Part shown: piece by piece, positions 1 to 8,490 of the stretch
Layout: every line of letters begins with the position of its first letter
Numbering within the stretch: the stretch's first letter is position 1
Assembly (NCBI RefSeq): GCF_018199995.1
Contig: NZ_CP073578.1
Coordinates: 2,108,001 to 2,172,000 of the forward strand
Length of the DNA: 64,000 nt
Direction of reading: 5' to 3'
DNA from: Photobacterium sp. GJ3
GTDB lineage: Bacteria > Pseudomonadota > Gammaproteobacteria > Enterobacterales > Vibrionaceae
Translations under genes and position numbers: made by a program
The notes under the pieces: model-generated
The model's input: only the letters and a program-made list of their open reading frames with translations
Told to the model about the DNA's origin: nothing
The model's database searches: none

Positions 1-1
1 G

Positions 2-301
2 CAAATTCCGGGAGATATCTGGCTGGGCATTGGCTATCTGGCTGTGTTTGCGACCGCAATCAGCTTCTTCCTGTTTCAGCAAGGCAGCGTGGCGCTGGCA
101 CCGGAACAGGTCTCGGCTTATACCTACCTGATCCCCGTGCTGGTGATGCTGGTCAATCGTTTTACCGGCGACATGGTGCCCTGGGAAAGTGTCAGCTATG
201 GCGTCGTCACGGTGCTGCTGTCGATGACGGTGATGATCCGCCGCGGCGCGCCAGCTCAGGTGCAACCCGCAGCCCAGCCTGCGCAGGCCATCTCAAAATA
301 A
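2..301 (+). CDS. EamA/DMT-family transporter, C-terminal part (5' end outside window)
   Basis: The reading frame is open from the window edge and ends in a TAA. The visible part has three hydrophobic segments, including GIGYLAVFATAISFFLF and the LIPVLVMLVNRF stretch, then a short Arg/Ala/Pro/Gln-rich tail. Ending on a pair of helices with the 'tyr-leu-ile-pro-val' type signature is typical of EamA drug/metabolite exporters of the inner membrane. The substrate cannot be told from the sequence. An internal GTG at 44 could start a protein, but the codons upstream continue the family pattern, so this is the 3' part of a longer gene. Its terminator follows directly and is interrupted by an IS. Confidence 0.8.
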   Translation, partial: QIPGDIWLGIGYLAVFATAISFFLFQQGSVALAPEQVSAYTYLIPVLVMLVNRFTGDMVPWESVSYGVVTVLLSMTVMIRRGAPAQVQPAAQPAQAISK

Positions 302-309
302 ACACATTC

Positions 310-324
310 AAGCCGGGCCTCTTG
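310..324 (+). terminator. Left half of an intrinsic terminator split by the IS3 element
   Basis: The left arm AAGCCGGGC (310-318) is followed by CTCTT; after the IS, at 1752-1760, comes GCCCGGCTT followed by TT. Removing the IS and one copy of the TTG target duplication restores a perfect 9-bp stem with a 5-nt loop just after the EamA stop codon. The insertion sits in the loop. Confidence 0.8.
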
Positions 325-355
325 TGAAGTGACCCCATAAAGTTGGACATTTCTG

Positions 356-1209
356 TTAAACGGCTTGTAAGGCCTGCTTCCGATATTCTATCGGTGTCAG
401 GCCTTTTAGTTTCACCTTGATGCGTTTGGTATTGTAATACTCAATATATTCTTGGATTTTCTCTATGAGATCATTTGCGTCTTCAAAGTGCTGGTTATGG
501 TACATCTCGGTTTTGAGCAGGGCAAAGAAGTTCTCAGCGATGGCGTTGTCTAAGCAGTTACCTTTTCTCGACATACTTTGCGTTAACCCTCTGGCAGCCA
601 CTGTCTGCTGGTATGTCCGGTGACGATACTGCCAACCTTGATCGCTATGTATGATTGGCTTTGCGTTTCGAGCTAGCTTCGAGATCGCTTCCGTCAACAT
701 GTCAGTAACGAGCGACAAGCGTGCATTCTTATCAACCTTATAAGCAACGACTTCTTGAGTAAACAAGTCAACCACGGGTGATAGGTAAACTCTCTGCTCT
801 TTGACTTTGAACTCCGTAACGTCAGTTACCCATTTCTCATCTGGCTTGGTCGCCGTAAAATCTCTTTCAAGTACATTAGGAGCAACTTTTCCAGACTCGC
901 CTCGGTAAGCGCGGTATTTCTTCGGCCTGACTATCGATTTCAGTTCAAGTTGAGCCATAAGCCGCTGTACGGTCTTGTGGTTCAGTATGATGCCTTGCTT
1001 TCTCAGCTCTAAGTGAATGCGGCGATAGCCATATCGTCCCTTATGTTCATGATAAATTGACGTTATCAGCTCCCGTTCATTCGCATAGCTATCAGGTCGC
1101 TTACTGGCTTGCATCTGGTAATAGAATGCACTTCTCGCAAGCTGGAGAGCTTGGAGTAGGTCTTTTAAGGAGTGCGTGTTTCTTAGAGTTAGAGCTATTG
1201 CCGTTTTTT
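356..1209 (-). CDS. IS3-family transposase OrfB (DDE integrase domain), made by -1 frameshift
   Basis: This is the catalytic half of an IS3 transposase. It has an HTH_21-like start (FYYQMQASKRPD), then an rve integrase core with the DDE triad visible in WVTDVTEF, IHSDQGWQYR and LDNAIAENFFALLKTE. An ATG at 1114 gives 252 residues, but the open frame runs back to the A6 run at 1204-1209 and the upstream residues (about LQALQLARSAFYYQ) match the family. The likely product is therefore an OrfAB fusion made by -1 slippage at that run, where orfA reads AAG AAA AAA CGG. No separate ribosome site is obvious for orfB. Confidence 0.9.
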
Positions 1210-1704
1210 CTTTGTTTGACGGCGCTTTTCCTGCTCTAACTCCTCCAACTTTTTTAGGACAGCATTCTCTGCTCTCAAGTAGGCTAACTCATCTTTTAGC
1301 TCCTCAAGCGTCATTTCATCATCTGATTTGGTCGTACGTTGAGGTTGCTGCTTCATGGGTGGCCTTCCTATTGCGTGAGGCTTAAGCCCTTTGATACCTT
1401 GCTCTTTATATCTTTTGAGCCAAACAGATAGTATCCCAGGGGTAGAGAGATTTAAGACTGCACTAGTGTGCGTCAGAGACCAGCCATTCGTCCACATTAA
1501 ATTTAATGCTTGGAGCTTAGCTTCAGCCGTTGATGTATGAGCTGTTGGTAAAAATGAATCAGTACCGTGAATAGCAAAGACTTGAGTCCAGTACCTTATT
1601 TGCCTAGAAGAGATGGAATGTTGCTTGGATAAAAGACCGGATGGCACGCCACTCAAGCACTGCTTAGCAATGACGCACTTCAATTCGCGGCAATATTTGG
1701 ACAT
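1195..1704 (-). CDS. IS3-family transposase OrfA (HTH, leucine zipper)
   Basis: This is the DNA-binding half of the transposase, about 169 residues from the ATG at 1704. Two helix-turn-helix units are visible (around SSRQIRYWTQVF and TPGILSVWLKRY). A C-terminal coiled coil with Leu heptads (LEELKDELAYLRAENAVLKK) is typical of IS3 OrfA dimerisation. It ends in a Lys/Arg-rich tail over the A6 slippery run. An upstream in-frame start at 1731 lies in the terminal inverted repeat and is less likely. Confidence 0.88.
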   Translation of the reverse strand: MSKYCRELKCVIAKQCLSGVPSGLLSKQHSISSRQIRYWTQVFAIHGTDSFLPTAHTSTAEAKLQALNLMWTNGWSLTHTSAVLNLSTPGILSVWLKRYKEQGIKGLKPHAIGRPPMKQQPQRTTKSDDEMTLEELKDELAYLRAENAVLKKLEELEQEKRRQTKKKRQ

Positions 1705-1842
1705 AAAAGACCCCCAATAATTGGTGTCCAACTATTGGGGGTCAGTTCATTGCCCGGCTTTTAACTATTTTCCCACTTTTTTTGTTCTTCTCGCCTGCAT
1801 CGACAATACTGGAAAAGACTTGGCAACGATTCAGGCAACTGC

Positions 1843-3174
1843 ATGACCTCCAGACCCGATTTTCTCTGCGATCAACTCAGACTCATCGACGGCACCGTAC
1901 CTTCCACCCAGCATCCGCTGAACAAACATACCAAAATGACCTGGAGCCCTTTCCAGTTTTTCCGGGGGTCTGCTCAGATCTTCTACGCCGATTTGGCAGC
2001 CGGTGTTCTGAAGCTACCCGCTCTGCTGCTCGCCAAACCGGGACAGACATTCATCATGGGCGACTGTCATCTGTCTAACTTTGGCTTCATGACCGAAGAA
2101 GGCTCGCAAAGCGATCAGGTGATTTTCGCCCCCAATGATTTTGATGATGCCTGTGTTGGCTACGCGGTCTGGGATCTGGCCCGTTTCCTGACCAGCCTGT
2201 CACTCGCTGGCGATTTCGCACGCGGTTTGCTGGAAGGAAAATATCTGACCGATGAAACAGAGATTGATGACGATCTGAATGCCATCAATGACGACGACGT
2301 GCGCGAAGCCAGTCAGCAGTTTCTGAAGGTCTACCTGAAAACACTGGCACAAGTGATTGACCATGAAGAAACACGATTCAATGTCCTGCAATCTTTTGAT
2401 GATCATCATGTGCTGCATAAATACAGCCGGAAAGCGGCCAAGCGCTGCGCCGGAGGAAAAGACTTTTACAGTAAAAGTCAGCTGGCAAAATCGACGCTGG
2501 TTGAAGACGGCATGTTACGCTTTGCGGAGAAGCCCGGTAAATATGTGCGGCTGCCGTCTGAAGAATATGCCCTTCTGAAAACGACCTTCCGGCCTTATCT
2601 GGATGATGAGGTGCTGGATATCGTCGTTCGCATTCATGCGGGCACGGGCTCTCATGAAGCCATGCGTTATTACTTTCTGGTCGGTCCCGGTGATTGCAGA
2701 AGTATTGAAGATTTACCCTTGTGCCACATTGTTGAAGTGAAGCAACAGCGTCAGGCAGCACCCATTTTCTCATTTCCGAATCTCAGCCCGGTGAACACAC
2801 TGAATCCGGCACACCTGACCGCCGACTGTCAGCGGTTTATGCAGCGCCGCCCGGATTTGCTTCTTGATGAAGTCGTCTGGAACAATCAGCACTGGCTGGT
2901 TCGTTCCCGTCATCATGCGCGCTTATCGGTCAAACCCGAAGCGATCATCCTGAACGATACCAGTCCGGAACAGCATTTTTGCGAATATGCACAAGCCTGT
3001 GGTGAAGCGCTCGCACTGGCCCATGCTCGCGGGGACAGACGTTCAACCCGCTTTGAGCAATTCATGATTCAGCTCTTGCCGGAACAGACGGATGCAATCA
3101 TCGAAGCCTGTCTGACCTATGCCCGGCAAGTCATCGAAGACTACGGGACTCACTGCAAGCTGATGGCAGAGTGA
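1843..3174 (+). CDS. DUF2252 family protein
   Basis: A 443-residue soluble protein. Near the N-terminus it has SPFQFFRGS, then GDCHLSNFGF and NDFDDACVGYAVWDLARF, the conserved block of DUF2252. That family has a protein-kinase-like/aminoglycoside-phosphotransferase-like fold, with GDxHxxN and the following Asp-rich motif at the place of a phosphotransferase active site. The substrate is unknown. The C-terminal EALALAHARGD motif is also typical. The frame is open upstream of the ATG at 1843 but without a better start. It stands alone between the IS and a convergent phosphoesterase gene. Confidence 0.85.
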   Translation: MTSRPDFLCDQLRLIDGTVPSTQHPLNKHTKMTWSPFQFFRGSAQIFYADLAAGVLKLPALLLAKPGQTFIMGDCHLSNFGFMTEEGSQSDQVIFAPNDFDDACVGYAVWDLARFLTSLSLAGDFARGLLEGKYLTDETEIDDDLNAINDDDVREASQQFLKVYLKTLAQVIDHEETRFNVLQSFDDHHVLHKYSRKAAKRCAGGKDFYSKSQLAKSTLVEDGMLRFAEKPGKYVRLPSEEYALLKTTFRPYLDDEVLDIVVRIHAGTGSHEAMRYYFLVGPGDCRSIEDLPLCHIVEVKQQRQAAPIFSFPNLSPVNTLNPAHLTADCQRFMQRRPDLLLDEVVWNNQHWLVRSRHHARLSVKPEAIILNDTSPEQHFCEYAQACGEALALAHARGDRRSTRFEQFMIQLLPEQTDAIIEACLTYARQVIEDYGTHCKLMAE

Positions 3175-3176
3175 TC

Positions 3177-3199
3177 TTGTCGGCATCCCCTCGACAAGG
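3177..3199 (+). other. Hairpin after the DUF2252 stop
   Basis: CTTGTCG (3177-3183) pairs perfectly with CGACAAG (3193-3199) across a 9-nt loop. There is no T-run. The 3' arm runs into AAGGAG, the Shine-Dalgarno of the next small frame, so the hairpin could mask that site. Confidence 0.5.
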
Positions 3200-3205
3200 A
3201 GCATC

Positions 3206-3418
3206 ATGAAAAACCTTATCGGGGAACCGCGTCATTCCGTGGTAGCACGGCGGGATTTTTTCTGTCGGCGGCAGCGTTCTGAGCAATAGATGACCTGATG
3301 CCAGCAATCGGCCCATTTTCTTCGCCAGGTAAAAGGTCGTAAACAAACCGGGCAGATTTTCTCAGGCAATGGGCGCTGGGTCATCTCGGAGTATCCTGAA
3401 ACCGGTGTCTGGCTTTAA
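3206..3418 (+). pseudogene. Small open frame with two in-frame stops, probable remnant
   Basis: An ATG at 3206 has a strong AAGGAG seven bases upstream and opens [20 protein letters not shown]. The frame meets TAG at 3287 and TGA at 3296, then runs on in the same frame as a protein-like stretch ending [14 protein letters not shown] and TAA at 3416-3418, overlapping the end of the convergent phosphoesterase gene. Either a 27-residue peptide is made or this is a decayed gene of about 70 codons. I do not recognise the family. Confidence 0.35.
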
Positions 3419-4176
3419 ATCCAGACCAACTGATCGCTGTCTTTTTCTCGGAGAAACGCATATTCCTGAAACAGCCCGAGCACTTCCCCGCCCCGGCGGT
3501 ATTTCAAAATCATCCCCCGATCTCCCATCGACATCGCACCATCAATATAAATCCGATTACCGCACACTTTCGGTTTTAAGCCTGTGACAATGTTATGGCC
3601 CATCACCACCGCATCAATATGCGCGATAGCCATCTCGGGTTCATGCAGAAATGCTTCGCGATCCCAGATCGCATCCGTCAACGCTTCGTCACTCAGCTGT
3701 CCATCGTCGCAGCAATGCGTAAAATGCTGCCAGTCGAACGGTGAAGGGACCGCCGCATGGACCAGACCAATCTGATGACCATTAATTTGCAGGGTATAAC
3801 AAACAGGCAGTGCCTGCGCAAACCGTAAAGATGCCTGTAATGCCTCAGGATCGCAGTGCTCATGCCAACGGCCACCGTTCATCAGCCATAAGGCCAGATG
3901 ATCCGGATTCCGGACTGCACGGCATGCCATATGCTCATGATTCCCCTGAATGGCATAGACTGCAGGATTGTTCTGGACGAACGCCAGTATTGCCATGGAG
4001 TCTGGACCCCGGTCAATCAGATCCCCCAGAATAAACAGCCGATCCCTGATCTGTCCGTTGTGTGGATACCTGAATCCGACTTTCTCCAGAACATCCAGCA
4101 TCAGTTGATACTGACCGTGTGGATCCGACAGAAAATAAATGTCGTACTGGATATCAAGTTGCAGATATTCATGCAT
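3415..4176 (-). CDS. Calcineurin-like metallophosphoesterase (PrpA/ApaH-like)
   Basis: The metal-binding motifs of the PPP/calcineurin-like family appear in order: SDPHGQ, GDLIDRGPDS, GNHEHM, LVHAAVPS and MGHNI. This predicts a dinuclear-metal phosphatase resembling bacterial serine/threonine phosphatases (PrpA/PphA) or diadenosine-tetraphosphatase relatives. The substrate cannot be assigned. I place the start at the ATG at 4176 (MHEYLQLDIQYDIYFLSD), giving about 253 residues, because the domain begins right after it. The frame extends upstream to 4380 but that part is not family-like. It is cytosolic, with no signal peptide. Confidence 0.85.
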   Translation of the reverse strand: MHEYLQLDIQYDIYFLSDPHGQYQLMLDVLEKVGFRYPHNGQIRDRLFILGDLIDRGPDSMAILAFVQNNPAVYAIQGNHEHMACRAVRNPDHLALWLMNGGRWHEHCDPEALQASLRFAQALPVCYTLQINGHQIGLVHAAVPSPFDWQHFTHCCDDGQLSDEALTDAIWDREAFLHEPEMAIAHIDAVVMGHNIVTGLKPKVCGNRIYIDGAMSMGDRGMILKYRRGGEVLGLFQEYAFLREKDSDQLVWI

Positions 4177-4279
4177 GATTGTGTCCACAGAATTTCCGTG
4201 TGCTTTATTTAAGTTTAGCAAGTGGAAATTCTGACTCACAAAGATCCAATCATTCGCAGCCACCGGCAGGCGATGAACG

Positions 4280-4771
4280 CTATTTTTCGCGTCTCTGCGG
4301 CTGTGTTTGGTGCCAGAAGCCAGCCAGTGTATCTGCCGGGGGCTGAATTCCCAGCTCCGCCAGAATCCGCCCGACAGCACCCCGGTGATATCCGCCGTGC
4401 ATCAGGATATGGAACAGCATTTCTTGCGGCGTCATACACCCAGCCTGACCATCCGTAAACTGAAACTGAATCGGTTGATTCAAAGTTGCTGCGTCAGCAG
4501 AAGTCACATAATCCAGATACCAGTGATCTAATGCTGCAACTTGTGTCTGGAGCGTCTCGAGTGCTGGCGTCTCTTCGGTATTGGTTGCGGTGTAATGATG
4601 TGTATGACCGCTCAGATGCGCCTTAAAAATATCGTCCGTGACATAGATATGATTGAGCAACCGAATCGCGATATGTCGTTCCCGCGGATGACGCTCGGCG
4701 TCAATCTGGCTCACGGCCGAATAGATTTCCCGATTCGCCCAGATTTTATAGTCGAACAAAGCCTTGAACAT
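4280..4771 (-). CDS. DinB-family protein
   Basis: 163 residues with the four-helix pattern of DinB/YfiT-like proteins. It begins MFKALFDYKIWANREIYSAV. Putative metal-binding histidines lie in LNHIYVTDD and HILMHGGYHRGAVGRIL, followed by a GIQPP..FW ending. Members are metal-dependent, some acting as thiol transferases, but most have no known reaction. It lies 9 bp downstream of the 4781-5113 gene on the same strand, so the two are probably one operon. Confidence 0.85.
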   Translation of the reverse strand: MFKALFDYKIWANREIYSAVSQIDAERHPRERHIAIRLLNHIYVTDDIFKAHLSGHTHHYTATNTEETPALETLQTQVAALDHWYLDYVTSADAATLNQPIQFQFTDGQAGCMTPQEMLFHILMHGGYHRGAVGRILAELGIQPPADTLAGFWHQTQPQRREK

Positions 4772-4780
4772 GATGCGCCT

Positions 4781-5113
4781 TCACTCAGCTTTTTCTGAGT
4801 CTAAATACTGCTTGGCTTTGCGACCGACAAACCGACGTCCTGCATTATTGCCATTGATCCACTCATCCGGGCAAAATAAATCAAACAGACCGATTTTCAC
4901 TAAGGTCGGCACCGCCATCTCCAGCTCTGCCTCAACCGCATCACGATGTCCGGCATTAAAACGTTCAATATTGTGCAGCATCGCTGCAACCGTTCCGGTT
5001 TGAACCTGGGTCCCATCCTTCAGCTTGACCGCAGGTAAACGCTCCCCTTCAGCCACGACTTTCTGGTTAACCGCACCCAATTGCTGCGTATTTTCGGTGA
5101 TCGAGTCTGACAT
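4781..5113 (-). CDS. Small conserved hypothetical protein (DUF7709-like)
   Basis: 110 residues from the ATG at 5113 (MSDSITENTQQLG), preceded by GGGAGA at good spacing; an upstream ATG at 5134 lacks such a site. The acidic soluble protein has features I associate with the DUF7709 family (LPAVKLKDGTQVQTGTVAA, HNIERF, PDEWINGNNAGRRFVG). No catalytic motif or function is evident. It is first gene of a probable operon with the DinB-like gene. Confidence 0.65.
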   Translation of the reverse strand: MSDSITENTQQLGAVNQKVVAEGERLPAVKLKDGTQVQTGTVAAMLHNIERFNAGHRDAVEAELEMAVPTLVKIGLFDLFCPDEWINGNNAGRRFVGRKAKQYLDSEKAE

Positions 5114-5263
5114 TACATTCTCCCATCCATTCAAACAGCCAGTATTTTACAGGCAATGCACTCAGTTTCACAAAAGAAATCATGCGGACTGAAAACATGA
5201 CCTTGCTGACCATGTAAACATGGACCAGAGCAGATTGATACCGATACCCTCAAATAAGGTTGA

Positions 5264-5962
5264 TTAAGTGTGGTCTGCCGATTCTGCAGCCACCGTCTTG
5301 TAGATCAAAGCGCCGATGATTGCGCCGATGATGGGGGCTATCCAGAACAGCCAGAGTTGCGCCAGCGCCCAGTCACCGGCATAGATCGCAACGCCAGTAC
5401 TCCGGGCCGGATTCACCGAAGTATTGGTGACAGGAATGGAGATCAAGTGAATGAGTGTCAGACACAAGCCAATCGCAATCGGGGCAAAGCCTGCGGGAGC
5501 GCGGGAGTCTGTAGCCCCCATAATGACAATCAGAAACATCATGGTCATCACCACTTCACACACCAGTGCCGCAAGCAATGAATAACCGCCAGGTGAGTGC
5601 TCGCCATAGCCATTGGAGGCGAATCCGGCAGAGAGATCAAAGCCCGCCTGACCGGAAGCAATGACATACAAAACGCCCCCGGCAACCAAACCACCAAGCA
5701 CCTGGGCAATGATATAGGGTAAGAGTTGATTGGCGGGAAAACGGCCCCCAGCCCACAATCCGAACGACACGGCAGGATTTAAGTGACAGCCCGAAATATG
5801 CCCGATCGCAAACGCCATGGTCAGCACAGTGAGACCAAATGCAAGGGCGACGCCCATAAAGCCAATCCCCAGCTCAGGAAATGCCGCCGCAAGCACGGCG
5901 CTGCCGCATCCCCCCAGCACAAGCCAGAAAGTCCCGATAAACTCGGCGAGATATTGATTCAT
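5264..5962 (-). CDS. aqpZ: Aquaporin Z, water channel
   Basis: A six-helix MIP-family channel of 232 residues in the inner membrane. Both pore motifs are present: [12 protein letters not shown] in the first half and [12 protein letters not shown] in the second. His at the GHISGC position, the Cys before the second half-helix region being replaced by Thr, and the Arg after the second NPA fit a water-selective rather than glycerol pore. The start is the ATG at 5962 ([20 protein letters not shown]), with GGAGGAG just upstream; a more upstream start at 5992 would spoil this. Monocistronic. Confidence 0.95.
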   Translation of the reverse strand: MNQYLAEFIGTFWLVLGGCGSAVLAAAFPELGIGFMGVALAFGLTVLTMAFAIGHISGCHLNPAVSFGLWAGGRFPANQLLPYIIAQVLGGLVAGGVLYVIASGQAGFDLSAGFASNGYGEHSPGGYSLLAALVCEVVMTMMFLIVIMGATDSRAPAGFAPIAIGLCLTLIHLISIPVTNTSVNPARSTGVAIYAGDWALAQLWLFWIAPIIGAIIGALIYKTVAAESADHT

Positions 5963-6181
5963 CTTTTTCTCCTCCCAACCAACAGACGGCATTCTTGTAT
6001 CAACAGGACTGTATCAACAGGACAGACACCGTTTTTTGATGAGTATAAGGAGCCGGACAATGCAAAAGATGAAAATTACAGGAAAAACCGTTTTTAAAAC
6101 AAAAATCTGAAAACAGAGATCCATCCGTTCAGACAAAAATGGCCTGCTCAGGCAGACCATTTCGACTCATGTATCCTTGTA

Positions 6182-6709
6182 TTACCACATCCGGGTCAGC
6201 ACATCTTCATGGCTTTTTCTGATTCGGTGCCAGAAAACCATCACGATATGGCCCAGCGTGAAAGCCAGCAGCAACCAGGCCAGTTCCCCGTGAATCAGAT
6301 TTCCCAGACCGACCATCCACTCGATTTTTTCACCATCGAAGCCATCCATCAGCGGGATGCCAAAAGGAGAGAACGCGCGGCCTGAACCATATTGACGAAT
6401 TAACGCCAGTACAGGAATGACAAACATCAGCCCATACAAGGCCCGGTGGCCCAGCACTGCTGCCCGGTTGACTGATGCCGGGCGACGGGACCGATTCATC
6501 AGCGCCCAAAGCCCCCGGAGCAGCACAAACAGCAGCAGCAAAAAGCCCATCGGCTTATGGAGTCCCCATAAAAGCTTGTCCAGCCAGGCGTCCTCAAAGA
6601 AGAAACGCGTCAGAGCCGTCAAAAATTGAGCCGACAATAAAATCGCCATTCCCCAGTGAAAAAAGCGGCTGACCTTGCCGTAGTGCTGCTGGTTATCAAA
6701 AACTGACAT
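6182..6709 (-). CDS. Cytochrome b561 (diheme inner-membrane cytochrome)
   Basis: 175 residues with four membrane helices. Histidines are in the expected places for b-type heme ligation: RFFHWGMA, LLWGLHKPMGF, LGHRALYGLMF and LIHGELAW/LGHIVMVF. It matches the CybB/b561 type that oxidises ubiquinol or carries electrons to a periplasmic partner such as a superoxide oxidase. The partner is not in this window. No operon partner: the next gene upstream (DUF333 lipoprotein) has its own terminator. Confidence 0.9.
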   Translation of the reverse strand: MSVFDNQQHYGKVSRFFHWGMAILLSAQFLTALTRFFFEDAWLDKLLWGLHKPMGFLLLLFVLLRGLWALMNRSRRPASVNRAAVLGHRALYGLMFVIPVLALIRQYGSGRAFSPFGIPLMDGFDGEKIEWMVGLGNLIHGELAWLLLAFTLGHIVMVFWHRIRKSHEDVLTRMW

Positions 6710-6832
6710 GGCATTATCCTTATTTTGCTTCCAGTGAATTCAACCATAGACACTCAGCAATGAAGATCTATCCCGAAGCAGCAACAGATTTACATTCCCT
6801 GACACGATTGCGGGAACAACCGCAGCACAATG

Positions 6833-6860
6833 AAAAAAACCACAACATATGTTGTGGTTT
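6833..6860 (-). terminator. Intrinsic terminator of the DUF333 lipoprotein gene
   Basis: A perfect 24-bp palindrome (6837-6860, half AAACCACAACAT) is followed on the minus strand by a run of seven Ts in total, about 10 bp after the stop codon at 6871. Confidence 0.85.
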
Positions 6861-6870
6861 CTCAGGCCGT

Positions 6871-7128
6871 TTACAGGGTATCCGCTTCGTCCAGCTGCGG
6901 GTGATTTTCCCGGAAATATTGCCATGCTTCGACTCTGCGACCATCCGACAACACACAATAAGTGACGCGTTGACCGTCTTCGGTCACCATGTCGAGCTTG
7001 CCACCCTTTTCTACGCAGTAAGTCGCCGCCGGGTTCGCCAGTCCGATGGGTTTTTCTGCCACCCGTTCGGCACAGCCAGATAAAATCGCTGCCGCTGCGA
7101 CTGCGGCCAGTAAATGCATTCTGTTCAT
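6871..7128 (-). CDS. DUF333-domain lipoprotein (putative hemolysin-like)
   Basis: About 85 residues from the ATG at 7128. A lipoprotein signal (MHLLAAVAAAAILSGC) is followed by one DUF333 module: NPAATYCVEKGGKLD, then TYCVLSDGRRVEAWQYFRE. The paired Cys residues may form a disulfide. The family is often labelled putative hemolysin, but the function is unknown. GGAG stands at suitable spacing before 7128; an ATG at 7134 is possible. A strong terminator follows. Confidence 0.85.
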   Translation of the reverse strand: MNRMHLLAAVAAAAILSGCAERVAEKPIGLANPAATYCVEKGGKLDMVTEDGQRVTYCVLSDGRRVEAWQYFRENHPQLDEADTL

Positions 7129-7293
7129 GCGCATCTCCAAAAATTTCCCCCAAGGGTTTGACAATCATCAGTTCAGTCAAAATATCGCACGATATTCCCA
7201 CCCGACAACTGACTCAGTGCTTGAATAGTGGCGCGCGTCACAGAGAAGATTCAGCAGGCTGTATCCTTTCATAGACGTCGTCAAAACATCCGT

Positions 7294-7617
7294 TCAGACC
7301 ATCATCAGAATCAATAACATCAGACAAAAAGACGATAAAACCAACCCAATCCAGCCCAGGATAATGGTGGTGGTTTCTGAATACTTCGTATGCCAGCCCG
7401 GAAATAAAATCGCCCCATAAGAAGCGAGCGGCACGAGGTAAAGCAGGACGCCAGCCCGGTGAATCTGTTTGATGATCTCTGGATGAAATACATGATGAAC
7501 ACCGGCATAAATGACCATCACAATGGAAGCCAGCATGACATCAGCATAAATCACATCGTCTTCCTGAAAAATCAAATAGAACGTAAAAAGCCCTACGGCA
7601 CAAAGTGCTAATATCAT
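7294..7617 (-). CDS. Small integral membrane protein, unknown function
   Basis: 107 residues with three or four predicted membrane helices: MILALCAVGLFTFYLIF, VMLASIVMVIYAGV, VLLYLVPLASYGAILF and a C-terminal IILGWIGLVLSSFCLMLLIL. HHVFHPEIIKQIHRAG forms a His-rich cytosolic or periplasmic loop. I do not recognise the family. It lies 31 bp downstream of another small membrane-protein gene on the same strand, probably one transcript. Confidence 0.6.
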   Translation of the reverse strand: MILALCAVGLFTFYLIFQEDDVIYADVMLASIVMVIYAGVHHVFHPEIIKQIHRAGVLLYLVPLASYGAILFPGWHTKYSETTTIILGWIGLVLSSFCLMLLILMMV

Positions 7618-7648
7618 CCTTCCCTCAGCAAACAGCTCACTCTGGAAA

Positions 7649-8005
7649 TTACTGGTTTTTACGCAAAGCTTTCAGTGCTTCACTTTCTATCGCGCGGGCT
7701 TTCCCGGACATCCCGAACATGACGGCAACGGCACCAAACATAATGACCACGTTGACAGGCGATTCTCCAACAAACAACATGAACATCGCGTTCAGCATCC
7801 CGGTCAGTGCCAGCACAATCATCCAGTTTGATAATGACTTCACATGGCGAATCGCATCTGCTTCCGATTCGGCTTCCACCGAATCCGCTACCAGCATCAA
7901 TCCGGCATCCTGACACGCCTGATACTGAGCTTTCAGATCATCCGGACTCACGTTTTCTCGGGCGCTGTACATCATCCCTTTTTTCATCACAAAATATGTT
8001 TTCAC
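7649..8005 (-). CDS. Small membrane protein, unknown function
   Basis: 118 residues. The soluble N-terminal part (MKTYFVMKKGMMYSAREN, then DLKAQYQACQDAGLMLVADS) resembles small ligand- or partner-binding domains. Two membrane helices follow (WMIVLALTGMLNAMFMLFVG and VVIMFGAVAVMFGM) and a basic tail. No known motif. Probably co-transcribed with the gene at 7294-7617. Confidence 0.6.
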   Translation of the reverse strand: MKTYFVMKKGMMYSARENVSPDDLKAQYQACQDAGLMLVADSVEAESEADAIRHVKSLSNWMIVLALTGMLNAMFMLFVGESPVNVVIMFGAVAVMFGMSGKARAIESEALKALRKNQ

Positions 8006-8205
8006 GCCAACACCTGCACTTTCATCACCTCAACAACACCTATCTCTTGGTCCTGGTCCGGATTTGGACTTCACCTCAGTCACCAAGGCGACGGAAGAGC
8101 GGCCCGGATTTAGCGTGCTAAACCTCGCAAAAATCATGCTGTAAATTTGCTGAATGCATAGCGAGTGTATATACATTGTCTATGCGTGTTTCATGGTGAA
8201 CCCGG

Positions 8206-8382
8206 ATGGCCAATCGCAATAAAGTCAAAGCAGGTAAGAAAAACAGCCAGTTAGTCATCAGAATCAATGGTGAAGAACGGGATGCTTTTGTTGCTTTGTG
8301 CGAAGAACTGGACACCAGCGCGGCACGTGAAGTCCGCCGCTTTATCCGTCAGTTTGTGAAAGAAAATTCACAGGCATCCTGA
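8206..8382 (+). CDS. 58-residue ribbon-helix-helix-like protein
   Basis: ATG at 8206, TGA at 8380-8382; an in-frame stop just upstream fixes the start. After a basic N-terminus (MANRNKVKAGKKN), SQLVIRING could form the beta strand, EERDAFVALCEEL helix A, and TSAAREVRRFIRQFVKEN helix B. That is the layout of MetJ/Arc-type DNA-binding proteins. The ribosome site is weak. The target is unknown; self-regulation would be usual for such proteins. Confidence 0.6.
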   Translation: MANRNKVKAGKKNSQLVIRINGEERDAFVALCEELDTSAAREVRRFIRQFVKENSQAS

Positions 8383-8490
8383 CAGTGGTTCACTCACGCA
8401 TGTGATCTCAGGATCAGGTTGATACGTAAGGCAAAACAGCAGTTCCTTTCCTGTCAGCCATTCACTCATTGAACCCAAAGGAGAAATGAA

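Larger units (their letters stand above)
325..1749 (-). mobile_element. IS3-family insertion sequence, about 1425 bp
   Basis: The ends are imperfect inverted repeats: TGAAGTGACCCCATAAAGTT at 325 and, on the minus strand from 1749, TGAACTGACCCCCAATAGTT. Both continue into a GGACA motif. The flanks carry a 3-bp direct repeat TTG (322-324 and 1750-1752), the usual IS3-family target duplication. Inside are orfA and orfB on the minus strand with an A6 run where they meet. Both frames look intact, so the element may still be active. Confidence 0.93.

Noticed and set aside
8111-8130. Short hairpin TTTAGC-GT-GCTAAA as a terminator
   Set aside because: Only 6 bp, A+T-rich, no following T-run; too weak to call.
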